From Paenibacillus sp. TCA20 (lineage in GTDB: Bacteria > Bacillota > Bacilli > Paenibacillales > Paenibacillaceae), in NCBI RefSeq assembly GCF_000732325.1, contig NZ_BBIW01000006.1, positions 248,001-312,000 on the forward strand: 64,000 nucleotides of DNA. Reading direction: 5' to 3'. Positions 26,587 through 36,159 of the stretch are shown here, piece after piece. The notes below the pieces were generated by a model, which ran no database searches, was not told the DNA's origin, and saw only the letters and a list, made by a program, of their open reading frames with translations. Numbering within the stretch: the first letter of the stretch is position 1; each line of letters begins with the position of its first letter. The position numbers and the translations under genes were made by a program.

Positions 26587-26624
26587 AAAAGCTTCACGGT
26601 CACATTGTACCGTGAAGCTTTTTT
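26587..26624. terminator. Bidirectional terminator between convergent genes
   Basis: AAAAGCTTCACGGT and ACCGTGAAGCTTTT pair perfectly around a short loop, with T-runs on both strands. It ends the 57-residue gene on plus and the sulfonate-type operon on minus. Confidence 0.9.
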
Positions 26625-26628
26625 CACC

Positions 26629-27402
26629 TTACCTGCGCAGCGCATTGGAGCTGACTACCCCGTAACGGGAGAGAAGTTTTCGTCCGATCAGTCCTACGAT
26701 TCGGTCCGTGAGAAATCCCATGAGCCCCAGGCATAAGAGTCCAACAAAGATCCAGTCGGTGCGGAAGAAGAGCCGTGAGTTCCAGATCAGGTAACCCACT
26801 CCCTCATTGGAAGCAATCATCTCTGCGCCAATAATCGCCATGAAGGAGGTCCCCATAGCTAACCGAATCCCTGTGAACATATAAGGCACGGTTGCTGGAA
26901 CAATAACATGAAGAACAATTTGCCACTCTGACGCCCCCATGCTTCTGGCTGAACGAATCTTATCCTCTTCCACGGACAGAACACCCGTGAGCGTATTCAG
27001 TGTGACGATAAAGAAGGTTGCGTACAGAATCAGCATAATTTTGGACGTCTCCCCGATCCCAAACCAGACAAGGAACAATGTAATGAAGGCAATCGGCGGT
27101 ATGAACCGGATAAAATTCAGAAACGGCTCGGCGAATAGCCGGATCGCATGAACCTTCCCAATTGTAATCCCTACGGGTATAGCCAGAAGGCTGCCAAGGG
27201 TCCAGCCCAGAAGCACTCGGTATGAGCTGATTCCTATATATTGAAGCAATGTGCCATCCATGAACAGCTCATAGCCGCCTTGCAGTGTATAGAGTGGACC
27301 TGGTAGAATTTCTGGTTCATATACAAGTGACAGCAGATGCCACAGGATAATAAGTGCGAACCAGAAGGTGATATGCAGTGCTGCTTTTTTATACTTGCTC
27401 AT
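26629..27402 (-). CDS. ABC transporter permease, SsuC/TauC type
   Basis: 257 residues with about six membrane helices. The coupling-loop motif is GASEWQIVLHVIVPATVPYMFTG, typical of permeases for nitrate, sulfonate, taurine and thiamine-precursor importers. It is the last gene of the minus-strand operon MarR - aryl-sulfotransferase-like - binding protein - ATPase - permease, and follows the ATPase by 27 bases. GGCGGAG precedes the ATG. Substrate probably an organosulfur or aromatic compound, inferred from the sulfotransferase-like gene. Confidence 0.88.
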   Translation of the reverse strand: MSKYKKAALHITFWFALIILWHLLSLVYEPEILPGPLYTLQGGYELFMDGTLLQYIGISSYRVLLGWTLGSLLAIPVGITIGKVHAIRLFAEPFLNFIRFIPPIAFITLFLVWFGIGETSKIMLILYATFFIVTLNTLTGVLSVEEDKIRSARSMGASEWQIVLHVIVPATVPYMFTGIRLAMGTSFMAIIGAEMIASNEGVGYLIWNSRLFFRTDWIFVGLLCLGLMGFLTDRIVGLIGRKLLSRYGVVSSNALRR

Positions 27403-27429
27403 AACAATCTCCGCCTTCCGATATCCGCT

Positions 27430-28206
27430 TTATTCATCAAAATGAGATTGAATTTGGTTATAGACTTCATGAAACTCAGGTGCAGACAAATCTCTTGGAT
27501 AAGCAAAAGGAACATCATATACATCTGTTATTTTGGAGGAAGGGCCTGCAGACATAATGCCGATTCGCTGCCCAAGAAGCAGTGCTTCCTGAATATCATG
27601 CGTTACAAAGATCACCGTCTTGTCTGTCTCCTGCCAGATCTTCACGAGCTCTCGCTGCATCGTTCGTCTCGTCATCGCATCCAGCGCACCAAAGGGTTCA
27701 TCCATCAGCAAAATAGCAGGGTCATTGGATAGCACTCTGGCAAGCTGAACTCTCTGCTTCATTCCGCCTGACAGCTCCCTGGGGAACTTGTGCTCATGAC
27801 CGGCAAGCCCTACCATGGATATATACTGATCCGAAATTTGCTTGCGTGCTGCAGCGGGTATCCGCTTCATCCGGAGACCAAACTCCACATTCTCCCTCAC
27901 CGTAAGCCAAGGGAACAGGGAAGAGTCCGCCTGCTGAAATACAACCGCACGATCCTGTCCCGGTCGCTCAACCTCTTTTTCCCCAACCTTGACCTGCCCC
28001 GACGTCTTAGACACGAATCCTGCGATCAGACTGAGCAACGTAGATTTACCGCAGCCGCTCGGACCAAGCAGAATAAAGAATTCTCCTCCTTTGACCGTCA
28101 AATTAACGTCCTGAATGATGTAATGGAGCTCCCCTTGGGCCTGTTGAGTAAAGCTCTTATTAAGCTGCTCGATATAGATCTCATTGGCGCTTGCTGCTGC
28201 TCTCAT
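27430..28206 (-). CDS. ABC transporter ATP-binding protein, SsuB/TauB type
   Basis: 258 residues. Walker A is GPSGCGKST, Q-loop VFQQADSSLFPW, signature LSGGMKQRVQLARVL, Walker B LLMDEPFGALDAMTR, switch His in VTHDIQEALLLG. This is the importer class that works with SsuC-like permeases. AAGGAGGGG lies before the ATG, 14 bases after the binding-protein stop. The C-terminus (YPRDLSAPEFHEVYNQIQ) matches the family tail. Confidence 0.92.
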   Translation of the reverse strand: MRAAASANEIYIEQLNKSFTQQAQGELHYIIQDVNLTVKGGEFFILLGPSGCGKSTLLSLIAGFVSKTSGQVKVGEKEVERPGQDRAVVFQQADSSLFPWLTVRENVEFGLRMKRIPAAARKQISDQYISMVGLAGHEHKFPRELSGGMKQRVQLARVLSNDPAILLMDEPFGALDAMTRRTMQRELVKIWQETDKTVIFVTHDIQEALLLGQRIGIMSAGPSSKITDVYDVPFAYPRDLSAPEFHEVYNQIQSHFDE

Positions 28207-28220
28207 AACGTATCCCCTCC

Positions 28221-29231
28221 TTATTCCACTTCAACCCGATCCGGAAAAGCGGTGCGAATCAGATTCAGATTAATCTTCTCTTTCAGATCAAAATCTGTTT
28301 CAATCGTACCCGAACTGATCATGTATTCCTTCTGTCCGACCAGTCCTTCATAGGCCTTCTCGCTAAACCCGACATTCCATGGATTATTGGGCAGGTCCTT
28401 CAGCGTAGCTTCTCTCGGCTGCTTGACTTCCTCATACAGAATATCAGCTGTTTCATCAGGATTAGCTTGGGCGTATTCAGAAGCTTCGTCCAGTGCTTTT
28501 AGAAATGCAACCATACCTTCTTGGTTGTTGTCCAGCACTTCATTGGTTGCAATTAAGCCCGTACCCAGCCGCACAGGCGTCTGTGACATATCTGTCAATT
28601 CATGAGCTTCCTCCAGTGCACTGAATTTCTCATTCAGCACGGCTCCGTATATCCAGGTTGCATCAATCTCTCCTTTTTGAAGAGCGACATAAGCTTCGTC
28701 AAATGCGCCTTGGCCAATGAGCTCAACCTCGGATAAAGACACTCCATTCTCAGACAGATACACATCCCATAAGTAAGGAATGAAGGTACCTCTGGAGAAG
28801 CTCAGCTTCTTCCCCTTTAAATCCTCCGCACTCTTGATCTCATTGCGTACATAGAGCTTCCACTCCTTGGCGCCTTGATCGGTAGCGCTGCCTGAAGAAG
28901 CGAAGATGGAGTAGTCTCCCTTGCTCACTGCATTAATAAGCGGATAATCCGCTCCAAAAGCAACATCTACCTGTTTAATGAAGAGTGAGTTAATTCCTTC
29001 TGCTGGTGTTGCAAAAGTAACAAGCTCTGCGTCAATCCCGTGTTTATCGAAGATCCCTTTGCTCTTCGCCACTCGAAAAATCGGATTTGTTGAAATATCT
29101 GCAATTCGGAGCTTGAGCTTGTTACTGCCTTGCCCTTCTGCAGAAGTCCCGCAGCCGCTAAGCAGGGAGACGGTAAGGATAAGGGCAGCAAACAAGCTTA
29201 CATAACGGATGATCGCTCTTAATTTACTCAT
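28221..29231 (-). CDS. Lipoprotein substrate-binding protein, SsuA/NMT1 type
   Basis: 336 residues from the ATG at 29231, whose context overlaps the end of the upstream gene by eight bases (ATGAGTAA). The signal peptide ends at the lipobox LLSGC. The mature part is the NMT1/SsuA fold: LRIADISTNPIFRVAKSKGIFDKHGIDAE, then KKLSFSRGTFIPYLWDVYL and GEIDATWIYGAV. It delivers the ligand to the permease/ATPase pair downstream. Translational coupling to the sulfotransferase-like gene ties the two functions. Ligand unknown. Confidence 0.9.
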   Translation of the reverse strand: MSKLRAIIRYVSLFAALILTVSLLSGCGTSAEGQGSNKLKLRIADISTNPIFRVAKSKGIFDKHGIDAELVTFATPAEGINSLFIKQVDVAFGADYPLINAVSKGDYSIFASSGSATDQGAKEWKLYVRNEIKSAEDLKGKKLSFSRGTFIPYLWDVYLSENGVSLSEVELIGQGAFDEAYVALQKGEIDATWIYGAVLNEKFSALEEAHELTDMSQTPVRLGTGLIATNEVLDNNQEGMVAFLKALDEASEYAQANPDETADILYEEVKQPREATLKDLPNNPWNVGFSEKAYEGLVGQKEYMISSGTIETDFDLKEKINLNLIRTAFPDRVEVE

Positions 29232-30681
29232 GTTGATCCCCGCCCTTTCGCTGCGTGACTTCATCCTGAGTCGCTACACAGAAGGCCCCTTCTCCATAAG
29301 ATTCTGTTCCCTGTACTTCGACGGCACTGACCGCGCCTCTTGGGGCTGCACCCGGCAAACGGAAATCAGCGACATCCAGTGGAGCAATTTCCACTTCAAC
29401 AGGCTGTTCCAGCTGGGGAACCCAGTTATAAGGAACACGGTAAGCACGATAGACCATATTGGCATTTATTTTATTTTTATATGGAGATATATACTCCCAC
29501 ACAATCTCATGCTCTCGGGTAACTTCAAAGATCCGGCCATCTGCTCCTTCGGTAATGAGTGTATTTCCATTCGGAAGGCGCTGGGCGGAGCTGATATAAG
29601 GACTGTAGAACCGGTAAGCATCAAGGGGTACAATATATCCTGCCTCTGCCGGTGTATACTGCCATTCAATTTCGAGCGTAAGCGGGTTAATCTCAAGAAT
29701 TCGGGAGTAGTCACGACGTGCTACCTTTACGCCGTCCGGTGCTTCCGGGTTCGGAGCTCCGAAGCCGGCCCAGCCCCCGTTATCAAATACAAGAATATTC
29801 CCTTCCCCAGGCAATCCTTGAGGTATCAGATGAGCATGATGCTGTCCAATGATCCATCCGATCTGCTTAAGCTCCTCTGTCCCATAGTCTGGTCCCAGCT
29901 TCCACACGATGCTGCCTGTCTTCTTATCTGTAATGGCGATAATATTCGTCTCCCGCGCATCCCATATAATATTATCCGGATGAAAACGCTCATCGCCTGC
30001 ATCGTAATGCTTATTAGGTCCTAAAACAGACGCTGAATTGATATGCATCCAGTCTCCGGCGTGACTACCAAAGCCGCGGGAATTCGGATCGCGGTAAAGC
30101 GATCTTTTGGCATCCTCATCGAATCCGAGCTCTTCAAAGTGGTCACTCACTGACCATTCCCATACGATGTTTCCTTCCCAGTCCACTTCAATAATGATGT
30201 CATCGAGCAGCTCCTTATCGGATATTTCGGGACGGTGTACATTTTTGTGAGCGAGAATGATCGTATTGCCGGAGTCGACCTTCGGATCCTGACCTGGGAC
30301 GTAATAGCCTACTGGATTGCCTTCACGCTGATAATCATGATGCTGGCGTGCCATCCACTCCCCTTCATGATCCGGGTCCTCAATCCATTCCTGCCGATCG
30401 AACTTCCAGACAATATTGCCATCCCAGTCCACCTGAACCAGATTCGCTTCGTCCTGAAATCCGTATTTTGGATCTCTCTCCTTCGTGCTTCCCAGTACAT
30501 AGCCGCCTGGAAACAGCTTGTTCGGAAATCCTCTCAGCCCCTTCCACAGCCGCACCTCTCTGCCGTTCATATCAATAAGCAGCGCTCCCGTATCTGCCGC
30601 CTGAAAAATCGTGTACCCGCCCCATGCCTTCTCTGGCAAATATACCGTTGCCCCTGTTGGATAAATGGTTGGATGTCCCAT
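29224..30681 (-). CDS. Aryl-sulfotransferase-like protein (Arylsulfotran family), cytoplasmic
   Basis: 485 residues. Repeated beta-propeller blades end in GNIVWKFDRQEW, GNIVWEWSVSDH and LEIEWQYTPAEAG, typical of PAPS-independent arylsulfate sulfotransferases. The segment GQHHAHLIPQGLPGEGNILVFDNGG matches the conserved His-Pro-Gly-Asn-Asp region of that family; one His may carry the sulfo group. ASST enzymes move sulfate between phenolic compounds and are normally exported, yet this protein has no signal peptide. GAGGGGAG precedes the ATG at 30681; an ATG six codons earlier is weaker. It leads the transporter genes, suggesting handling of an imported aryl sulfate or sulfonate. Confidence 0.83.
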   Translation of the reverse strand: MGHPTIYPTGATVYLPEKAWGGYTIFQAADTGALLIDMNGREVRLWKGLRGFPNKLFPGGYVLGSTKERDPKYGFQDEANLVQVDWDGNIVWKFDRQEWIEDPDHEGEWMARQHHDYQREGNPVGYYVPGQDPKVDSGNTIILAHKNVHRPEISDKELLDDIIIEVDWEGNIVWEWSVSDHFEELGFDEDAKRSLYRDPNSRGFGSHAGDWMHINSASVLGPNKHYDAGDERFHPDNIIWDARETNIIAITDKKTGSIVWKLGPDYGTEELKQIGWIIGQHHAHLIPQGLPGEGNILVFDNGGWAGFGAPNPEAPDGVKVARRDYSRILEINPLTLEIEWQYTPAEAGYIVPLDAYRFYSPYISSAQRLPNGNTLITEGADGRIFEVTREHEIVWEYISPYKNKINANMVYRAYRVPYNWVPQLEQPVEVEIAPLDVADFRLPGAAPRGAVSAVEVQGTESYGEGAFCVATQDEVTQRKGGDQHE

Positions 30682-30744
30682 GTTGATTTCTCCCCTCAAA
30701 TTTGTGGTTTAACAAGCACTGGATCATATAATTGCAGAAATTTT

Positions 30745-31302
30745 TTAATAGGATATAAATCGATTGGGTCTGTCTAATTCACTGTCTGATCGACCCTCAT
30801 ACTCATTCACAGATTCAGCGGTTATCTGATTCACAGTCGCTTCTATCCGTGTAATCACATTGTCAGACAACCCCTCTAGCTGTACATTCAGTCGTTTCAG
30901 AAAAGTGGCAGCAGACTCAAGCTCCTTGTTTGTAAAGCAACCAAAAATCTCATCAATGATAATGGAGCCACTATCCTTGTTCCGCATGATCATTTCATTA
31001 CCCGATGGAGTAATTCCAAGAACGACCGATCTCCGGTCAGTATCACTCCGCTTGCGTATGGCAAATCCACTAGCCTCCAGCTTGTCACATAAAGCAGTCA
31101 CTGCTCCTGAGGTAAAATCAAGCTGCTCCGCAAGATCACCAAGCCGCTGATCACCTTCGCGCAAGATCGTATTCAGGATAAGAAGACCCGGGAGGGATAT
31201 GCCTTCCACCGATACCTTGTCTCTCTCCTTCACAAATCTTCGAACCACTTTGCGGAACAAATAATCGACCTCTTCCAGTAGAATCCAATCCTTCTCCTGC
31301 AT
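30745..31302 (-). CDS. MarR-family regulator of the aryl-sulfotransferase operon
   Basis: 185 residues. The winged helix shows LLILNTILREGDQRLGDLAEQLDFTSGAVTALCDKLEASGFA (about 50-92), then the wing RKRSDTDRRSVVLGITPSG. A long helical C-terminus of about 60 residues follows, longer than in typical 140-residue MarR proteins. AAGGAG lies six bases before the ATG. It is first in the operon and probably autoregulates at the CTCATTTAATGAG palindrome in its leader. MarR proteins commonly respond to phenolic compounds, consistent with an aryl substrate. Confidence 0.88.
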   Translation of the reverse strand: MQEKDWILLEEVDYLFRKVVRRFVKERDKVSVEGISLPGLLILNTILREGDQRLGDLAEQLDFTSGAVTALCDKLEASGFAIRKRSDTDRRSVVLGITPSGNEMIMRNKDSGSIIIDEIFGCFTNKELESAATFLKRLNVQLEGLSDNVITRIEATVNQITAESVNEYEGRSDSELDRPNRFISY

Positions 31303-31334
31303 ATCGCTCCTTTCAGGTGCATACCATGGAATGC

Positions 31335-31402
31335 AAAAAGGCCCCTAGCACCTCTTCACGCATGCATTCGCATCACGAAGGAAGAGATGGTTAGGAGCCT
31401 TT
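31335..31402 (-). terminator. Long terminator-like hairpin in the leader
   Basis: AAAGGC/GCCTTT, CCTA/TAGG and CTCTTC/GAAGAG helices stack into one long stem with a structured loop, followed by T5 on the minus strand. It ends 33 bases upstream of the MarR start, so it could act as an attenuator. Confidence 0.65.
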
Positions 31403-31450
31403 GGTTGGTCCAATCGGCTGACCGTTATGTATTGAGTTAGTTAGGCATAT

Positions 31451-31485
31451 GGTATGAATCAAATGTTGATCGTTCGCTTCATACC
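31451..31485 (-). repeat. Leader hairpin
   Basis: GGTATGAA and TTCATACC form an 8-bp stem around a 19-base loop. Part of the leader between promoter and the terminator-like hairpin. Confidence 0.5.
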
Positions 31486-31543
31486 AAATGCTTCAGTATT
31501 AAAATAACGATTGCTTAATTAATGAACATTTACTTAATGAGCA

Positions 31544-31556
31544 CTCATTTAATGAG
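31544..31556. promoter_or_regulatory. Candidate MarR operator
   Basis: CTCATTTAATGAG is a perfect 6+1+6 inverted repeat about 20 bases downstream of the predicted start site; TTACTTAATGAG nearby (31530-31541) is a similar half-site arrangement. Confidence 0.5.
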
Positions 31557-31580
31557 TTGTGGTGTAAATGTCTTGTTGCA

Positions 31581-31609
31581 AGATTAAACCAATTAATCCA
31601 ACCTGTCAA
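31581..31609 (-). promoter_or_regulatory. Sigma-A promoter of the aryl-sulfotransferase operon
   Basis: TTGACA and TAATCT separated by exactly 17 bases on the minus strand. The -35 is consensus; the -10 is weak. Confidence 0.55.
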
Positions 31610-31670
31610 GTGTGTTTTTAGATAATGCTTTGCATTTAAAATTTTGCTTAAATTTGTATAAATTGATAAA

Positions 31671-31695
31671 GAAGCACCCAGTAACGGCTGCTTCT
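31671..31695 (-). terminator. Terminator of the zinc-ribbon gene
   Basis: GAAGCAGCCG...GGGTGCTTC hairpin with CTTTATC after it on the minus strand, ten bases after the stop. Confidence 0.55.
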
Positions 31696-31704
31696 TTCTT
31701 TTAG

Positions 31705-31953
31705 CTATTGCTTAATATTTTTTAACTGTTTTTGTAAATCAAAATTTTCTGGCTTAGGAAGGTAAGCCCAATTTTCTCCATTTTGAATCCACTCTTTTAA
31801 ATAACCCTCATAAGTGTATTCTTGATCATCATCGTGAAAGCCAAACTCAAATCCACAGCATGGGCAAACGATAAATGACTTCTCTCCAGTTTCATATATG
31901 GGAGGGTCTTCCAGATTATTGTATCCACAAACAAGACAGGTGTATGTTTTCAT
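31705..31953 (-). CDS. Small zinc-ribbon (CPCC-type) protein
   Basis: 82 residues. Two CxxC knuckles, TCLVCGYNNL and FIVCPCCGFEFG, make a likely zinc ribbon, followed by an acidic helix (DDDQEYTYEGYLKEWIQNG). Similar small Cys-rich proteins of unknown function occur in many bacteria, often near polymorphic toxin systems. No strong binding site: only AAGGTATAAATATGAAATATG precedes the start. Base composition is noticeably more AT-rich than neighbours, compatible with horizontal gain. It adjoins a tandem-repeat region. Confidence 0.7.
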   Translation of the reverse strand: MKTYTCLVCGYNNLEDPPIYETGEKSFIVCPCCGFEFGFHDDDQEYTYEGYLKEWIQNGENWAYLPKPENFDLQKQLKNIKQ

Positions 31954-32665
31954 ATTTCATATTTATACCTTTTCGCTATTATTTTTGGAGCTTGTTTCTT
32001 TAAGATAATACTTAGCTCCAATCTTAACTAGTATACACGTTACTTGAATCATAGAAAAAGGATTATCGCCATCATGCCTCGCCTGGAGTCTAATCCGGGA
32101 ATCAGCAGAAAACTTACGATCTGAACCCACATTCACCTCGCAGCCCTACTTACAAAATAAGGCCAGAGCTTCGCATACTTGCGGCTCTGGCCTCACCCCC
32201 GCCTCCCCACAAAAGGGGATGCGAAGGTGCCTTTGAGGTTTGCCTCCAGCGATTAGCGAAGAGGTGATTGTGGAGAGAGGAAGCGTCAGCGTTCGTTTTT
32301 TGTCTGCTGATTCCTTCCTTGCCTGAGTCTAATCCGGGAATCAGCAGACAACTTACGATCCGAACCCACATTCACCTCGCAGCACTACTTACAAAAAAAG
32401 GCCAGAGCTTCGCATACTTGCGGCTCTGGCCTCACCCCCGCTCCCCATAAAAGGGGGTGCGAAGATGGTTTGAGGTTTGCCTCCAGCGATTAGCGAAGAG
32501 GTGATTGTGGAGAGAGGAAGCGTCAGCGTTCGTTTTTTGTCTGCTGATTCCTTCCTTGCCTGAGTCTAATCCGGGAATCAGCAGACAACTTACGATCCGA
32601 ACCCACATTCACCTCGCAGCGTCCTTAGCTGGAGCCACCTCACTCATTTTCAAAACCTCAACACT
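31954..32665. other. 712-bp non-coding region dominated by tandem repeats
   Basis: From 32081 to about 32622 it consists of 2.3 copies of a ~238-bp unit. The remaining ends are AT-rich spacers. Two identical plus-strand frames here arise only from the repeat and lack binding sites. Confidence 0.7.
32081..32622 (+). repeat. Tandem repeat, period about 238 bp, 2.3 copies
   Basis: GAGTCTAATCCGGGAATCAG recurs at 32086, 32325 and 32562, with units starting at 32081, 32321 and 32558. Each full unit holds a GGCCAGAGC...GCTCTGGCC hairpin, a CACCCCCG...GGGGTGCG segment, CGATTAGCGAAGAGGTGATT and GTCTGCTGATTCC which can pair with GGGAATCAGCAGAC of the next unit. The third copy is cut after CACCTCGCAGC. 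The repeat stops 45 bp from the arabinofuranosidase 3' end. Confidence 0.85.
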
Positions 32666-34183
<1,518 letters not shown>

Positions 34184-34205
34184 TTATGCCAACTCCTTAA
34201 ATTAA

Positions 34206-34221
34206 TTTAATTATTAATCCT
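34206..34221. promoter_or_regulatory. Candidate operator repeat 1
   Basis: TTTAATTATTAATCCT, shared with 34314-34329 (one difference) and, inverted, with 34338-34351. Lies just upstream of abfA. Confidence 0.5.
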
Positions 34222-34313
34222 TTAAGCAAATCATAATTCCCTCTTTTATTAAAATCCAAATAAAACTTAAATGCAATAACATTTTTGATATTTTTAAAAT
34301 ATTATTGAATTTA

Positions 34314-34329
34314 TTTAATCATTAATCCT
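34314..34329. promoter_or_regulatory. Candidate operator repeat 2
   Basis: TTTAATCATTAATCCT, overlapping the likely promoter of the ArsR-type gene (CCTATAATAAG). Confidence 0.5.
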
Positions 34330-34337
34330 ATAATAAG

Positions 34338-34351
34338 AGTTAATAATTAAA
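34338..34351. promoter_or_regulatory. Candidate operator repeat 3 (inverted)
   Basis: The minus strand reads TTTAATTATTAACT. With repeat 2 it makes an inverted pair directly upstream of the regulator gene. Confidence 0.45.
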
Positions 34352-34379
34352 TCAACGGATTCAGGAGCGAATAGAACAT

Positions 34380-35285
34380 ATGATAAGAGCAAATGCTGAA
34401 GATAAATGGCTCCCTCTGTACGAAGCGTTAGCCAGCGGTGTCCGGCTGTCCATCATCCGGCTTCTTGCAGAGCAGCCTATGAATATTAAGGAGCTTGCGG
34501 CCTCTCTTGAACTAAGCAGCGCGATTGTAACCAGCCACGTCCGCAAACTGCAAGAAGTCGGCATTGTGGAATCCAAGATGATCCGCAAGGATGGCGGAAC
34601 ACATAAGATTAATTCCCTGGCCGTCGATTGGATCGAGATTATGATGCCGAACAAGGTTCAGCAGCTAGCACGCAAGTATAAGGAGACCTCTATTCCAATC
34701 GGGCATTACACCGAGTTTGATGTGTATCCGACCTGTGGATTGTCAACGACAGAAAAAGTCATTGGACAGTACGATGATCCGCGTTATTTTCTCGATCCCG
34801 AGCGTGTGAATGCACACATCTTATGGTTTGGTAGAGGATATGTAGAATATAAAATCCCGAATTATTTGCTGCAAAACGAACAAATTACAGAGATTGAAAT
34901 TTCATTTGAGATCGGCTCTGAGGCTCCAGGCGTTAATCCCAACTGGCCATCTGACATTTCCTTTACCTTAAACGGCATACCGCTCGGAAAATGGACAAGT
35001 CCCGGAGACTCCGGAAATGGCAGAGGTGTCTTCACACCCGAGTGGTGGCAGGATGAAGTGAATCAATATGGACTCTTGAAGGTCATTCGCATCACGAACG
35101 AGGCTACTTTTATTGATGGACAGCGCATGTCGGAGATGACCATTCAAGATATTCCGATAGAACGTAATCAATGGACATTCCGTCTAGCTGTTGAACAGGA
35201 CGCGAAGCATGTCGGTGGATTAACATTATACGGTGAAGGCTTCGGTAACTATAATCAGAACATCATTCTGAGACTGTACCACTAA
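34380..35285 (+). CDS. ArsR-type HTH regulator with large sensor domain
   Basis: 301 residues. The N-terminal ~85 residues are a winged helix (RLSIIRLLAEQPMNIKELA then SSAIVTSHVRKLQEVGIVES). The remaining ~210 residues are beta-rich and contain CGLSTTEKVIGQYDDPRYFLDPERV and a section like a carbohydrate-binding jelly-roll (ISFTLNGIPLGKWTSPGD). This fusion is seen in Paenibacillus beside glycoside hydrolases; a sugar-sensing role is inference. AGGAG 12 bases upstream supports the ATG. Divergent from abfA, its probable target. Confidence 0.8.
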   Translation: MIRANAEDKWLPLYEALASGVRLSIIRLLAEQPMNIKELAASLELSSAIVTSHVRKLQEVGIVESKMIRKDGGTHKINSLAVDWIEIMMPNKVQQLARKYKETSIPIGHYTEFDVYPTCGLSTTEKVIGQYDDPRYFLDPERVNAHILWFGRGYVEYKIPNYLLQNEQITEIEISFEIGSEAPGVNPNWPSDISFTLNGIPLGKWTSPGDSGNGRGVFTPEWWQDEVNQYGLLKVIRITNEATFIDGQRMSEMTIQDIPIERNQWTFRLAVEQDAKHVGGLTLYGEGFGNYNQNIILRLYH

Positions 35286-35316
35286 AAAAAAGCCTCTTCC
35301 GTTAAGGAAGAGGCTT
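35286..35316 (-). terminator. Terminator, mainly for the NlpC/P60 gene
   Basis: AAGCCTCTTCC, a short loop and GGAAGAGGCTT pair. The minus strand has T8 after the stem, the plus strand only TGTCTT. Serves both convergent genes. Confidence 0.85.
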
Positions 35317-35331
35317 GTCTTAGATAGGATA

Positions 35332-36117
35332 TTACAGCGCGCTGCCGCCATACAGGAAGCGGTATTCCCAATGCTTGCCTTTGAAGGTATCGACTTTTAC
35401 GCCGCCGGATTCAGTCGAGTACGTATGAAGCATTTTGCCATTACCCAGGTAAATCGCGACATGCGTAATTCTTGCTGAACTCTTATTGATTCCGGAGTAC
35501 GAGGATTTGCTCGAACCTTTGTAAGACATGAAGAACATCAGGTCACCGCGTTTCAGAGAAGAAATGCTGGATTTTGCATTACCTTTGTTCTTAACATATG
35601 TTCCTTGTTGACGAGAATCCGCTGGAAGCGTAATACCCGCCCCATCCATGAATGCACGTCTTACAAAAGAAGAACAGTCAAATGTCTTGGTGCTGCTGCG
35701 TGGTGCGCCGAACTCATAAGGCGTTCCCAGATACTTCGCGCCCGCGTCGATCACTTTCTCCACAGTCTTTGAACTTGTGCTGTTGGCAGAGACGCTGCCA
35801 CCGCTAGAAGAACTTCCGCCGCTTACTGTCTTTGTATATTTAGAAGAAGAAGAAATATATCCTGTGTTTCCTTTTGTATCTTTGACTTTAAGCCAGCTGG
35901 ATCCAGATGTTCCAAGAACAGATACGGTTTCTCCCTTTTTCAGCATGCGAATGACGGATGAAGAAGTGGTTGCTTTCTCTCTCAGGTTAACACCGTAGAG
36001 AACTTCCTTAGTTGTTGTAGCTGCATAAGCCTGGCTTGAGAATACAGGCATGCTCACTGAGCCGAACATTAATGCTGATGCTATAGTTGCAGTTAGTATC
36101 TTTTTTGTAACCTTCAT
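35332..36117 (-). CDS. Secreted SH3 - NlpC/P60 cell-wall endopeptidase
   Basis: 261 residues. A signal peptide (to about residue 32, SSQAYA) precedes one bacterial SH3 domain (about 38-95, LYGVNLREKATTSSSVIRML and WLKVKDTKGNTGYIS). A Ser/Gly linker leads to an NlpC/P60 domain (about 120-261) with catalytic Cys in TFDCSSFVRRAF, His in ARITHVAIYLG and a third polar residue in KMLHTYS. It cuts D-Glu/meso-DAP-type peptide stems. AGGAGG stands ten bases before the ATG. A structured leader (36160-36235) precedes it, hinting at RNA-level control. Confidence 0.93.
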   Translation of the reverse strand: MKVTKKILTATIASALMFGSVSMPVFSSQAYAATTTKEVLYGVNLREKATTSSSVIRMLKKGETVSVLGTSGSSWLKVKDTKGNTGYISSSSKYTKTVSGGSSSSGGSVSANSTSSKTVEKVIDAGAKYLGTPYEFGAPRSSTKTFDCSSFVRRAFMDGAGITLPADSRQQGTYVKNKGNAKSSISSLKRGDLMFFMSYKGSSKSSYSGINKSSARITHVAIYLGNGKMLHTYSTESGGVKVDTFKGKHWEYRFLYGGSAL

Positions 36118-36159
36118 GTTGTAGAACCTCCTGAAGTTTTAGGTTTTGTTAATTCCTCA

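Larger units (their letters stand above)
31303..31704 (-). other. Promoter and ~270-nt leader of the aryl-sulfotransferase operon
   Basis: On the minus strand: TTGACA (31604-31609), 17 bases, TAATCT (31581-31586); then a long untranslated leader with a palindrome (31544-31556), a hairpin (31451-31485) and a very long terminator-like hairpin (31335-31402) just before the MarR start. Terminator of the 82-residue zinc protein lies at the far end (31671-31695). Confidence 0.6.
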
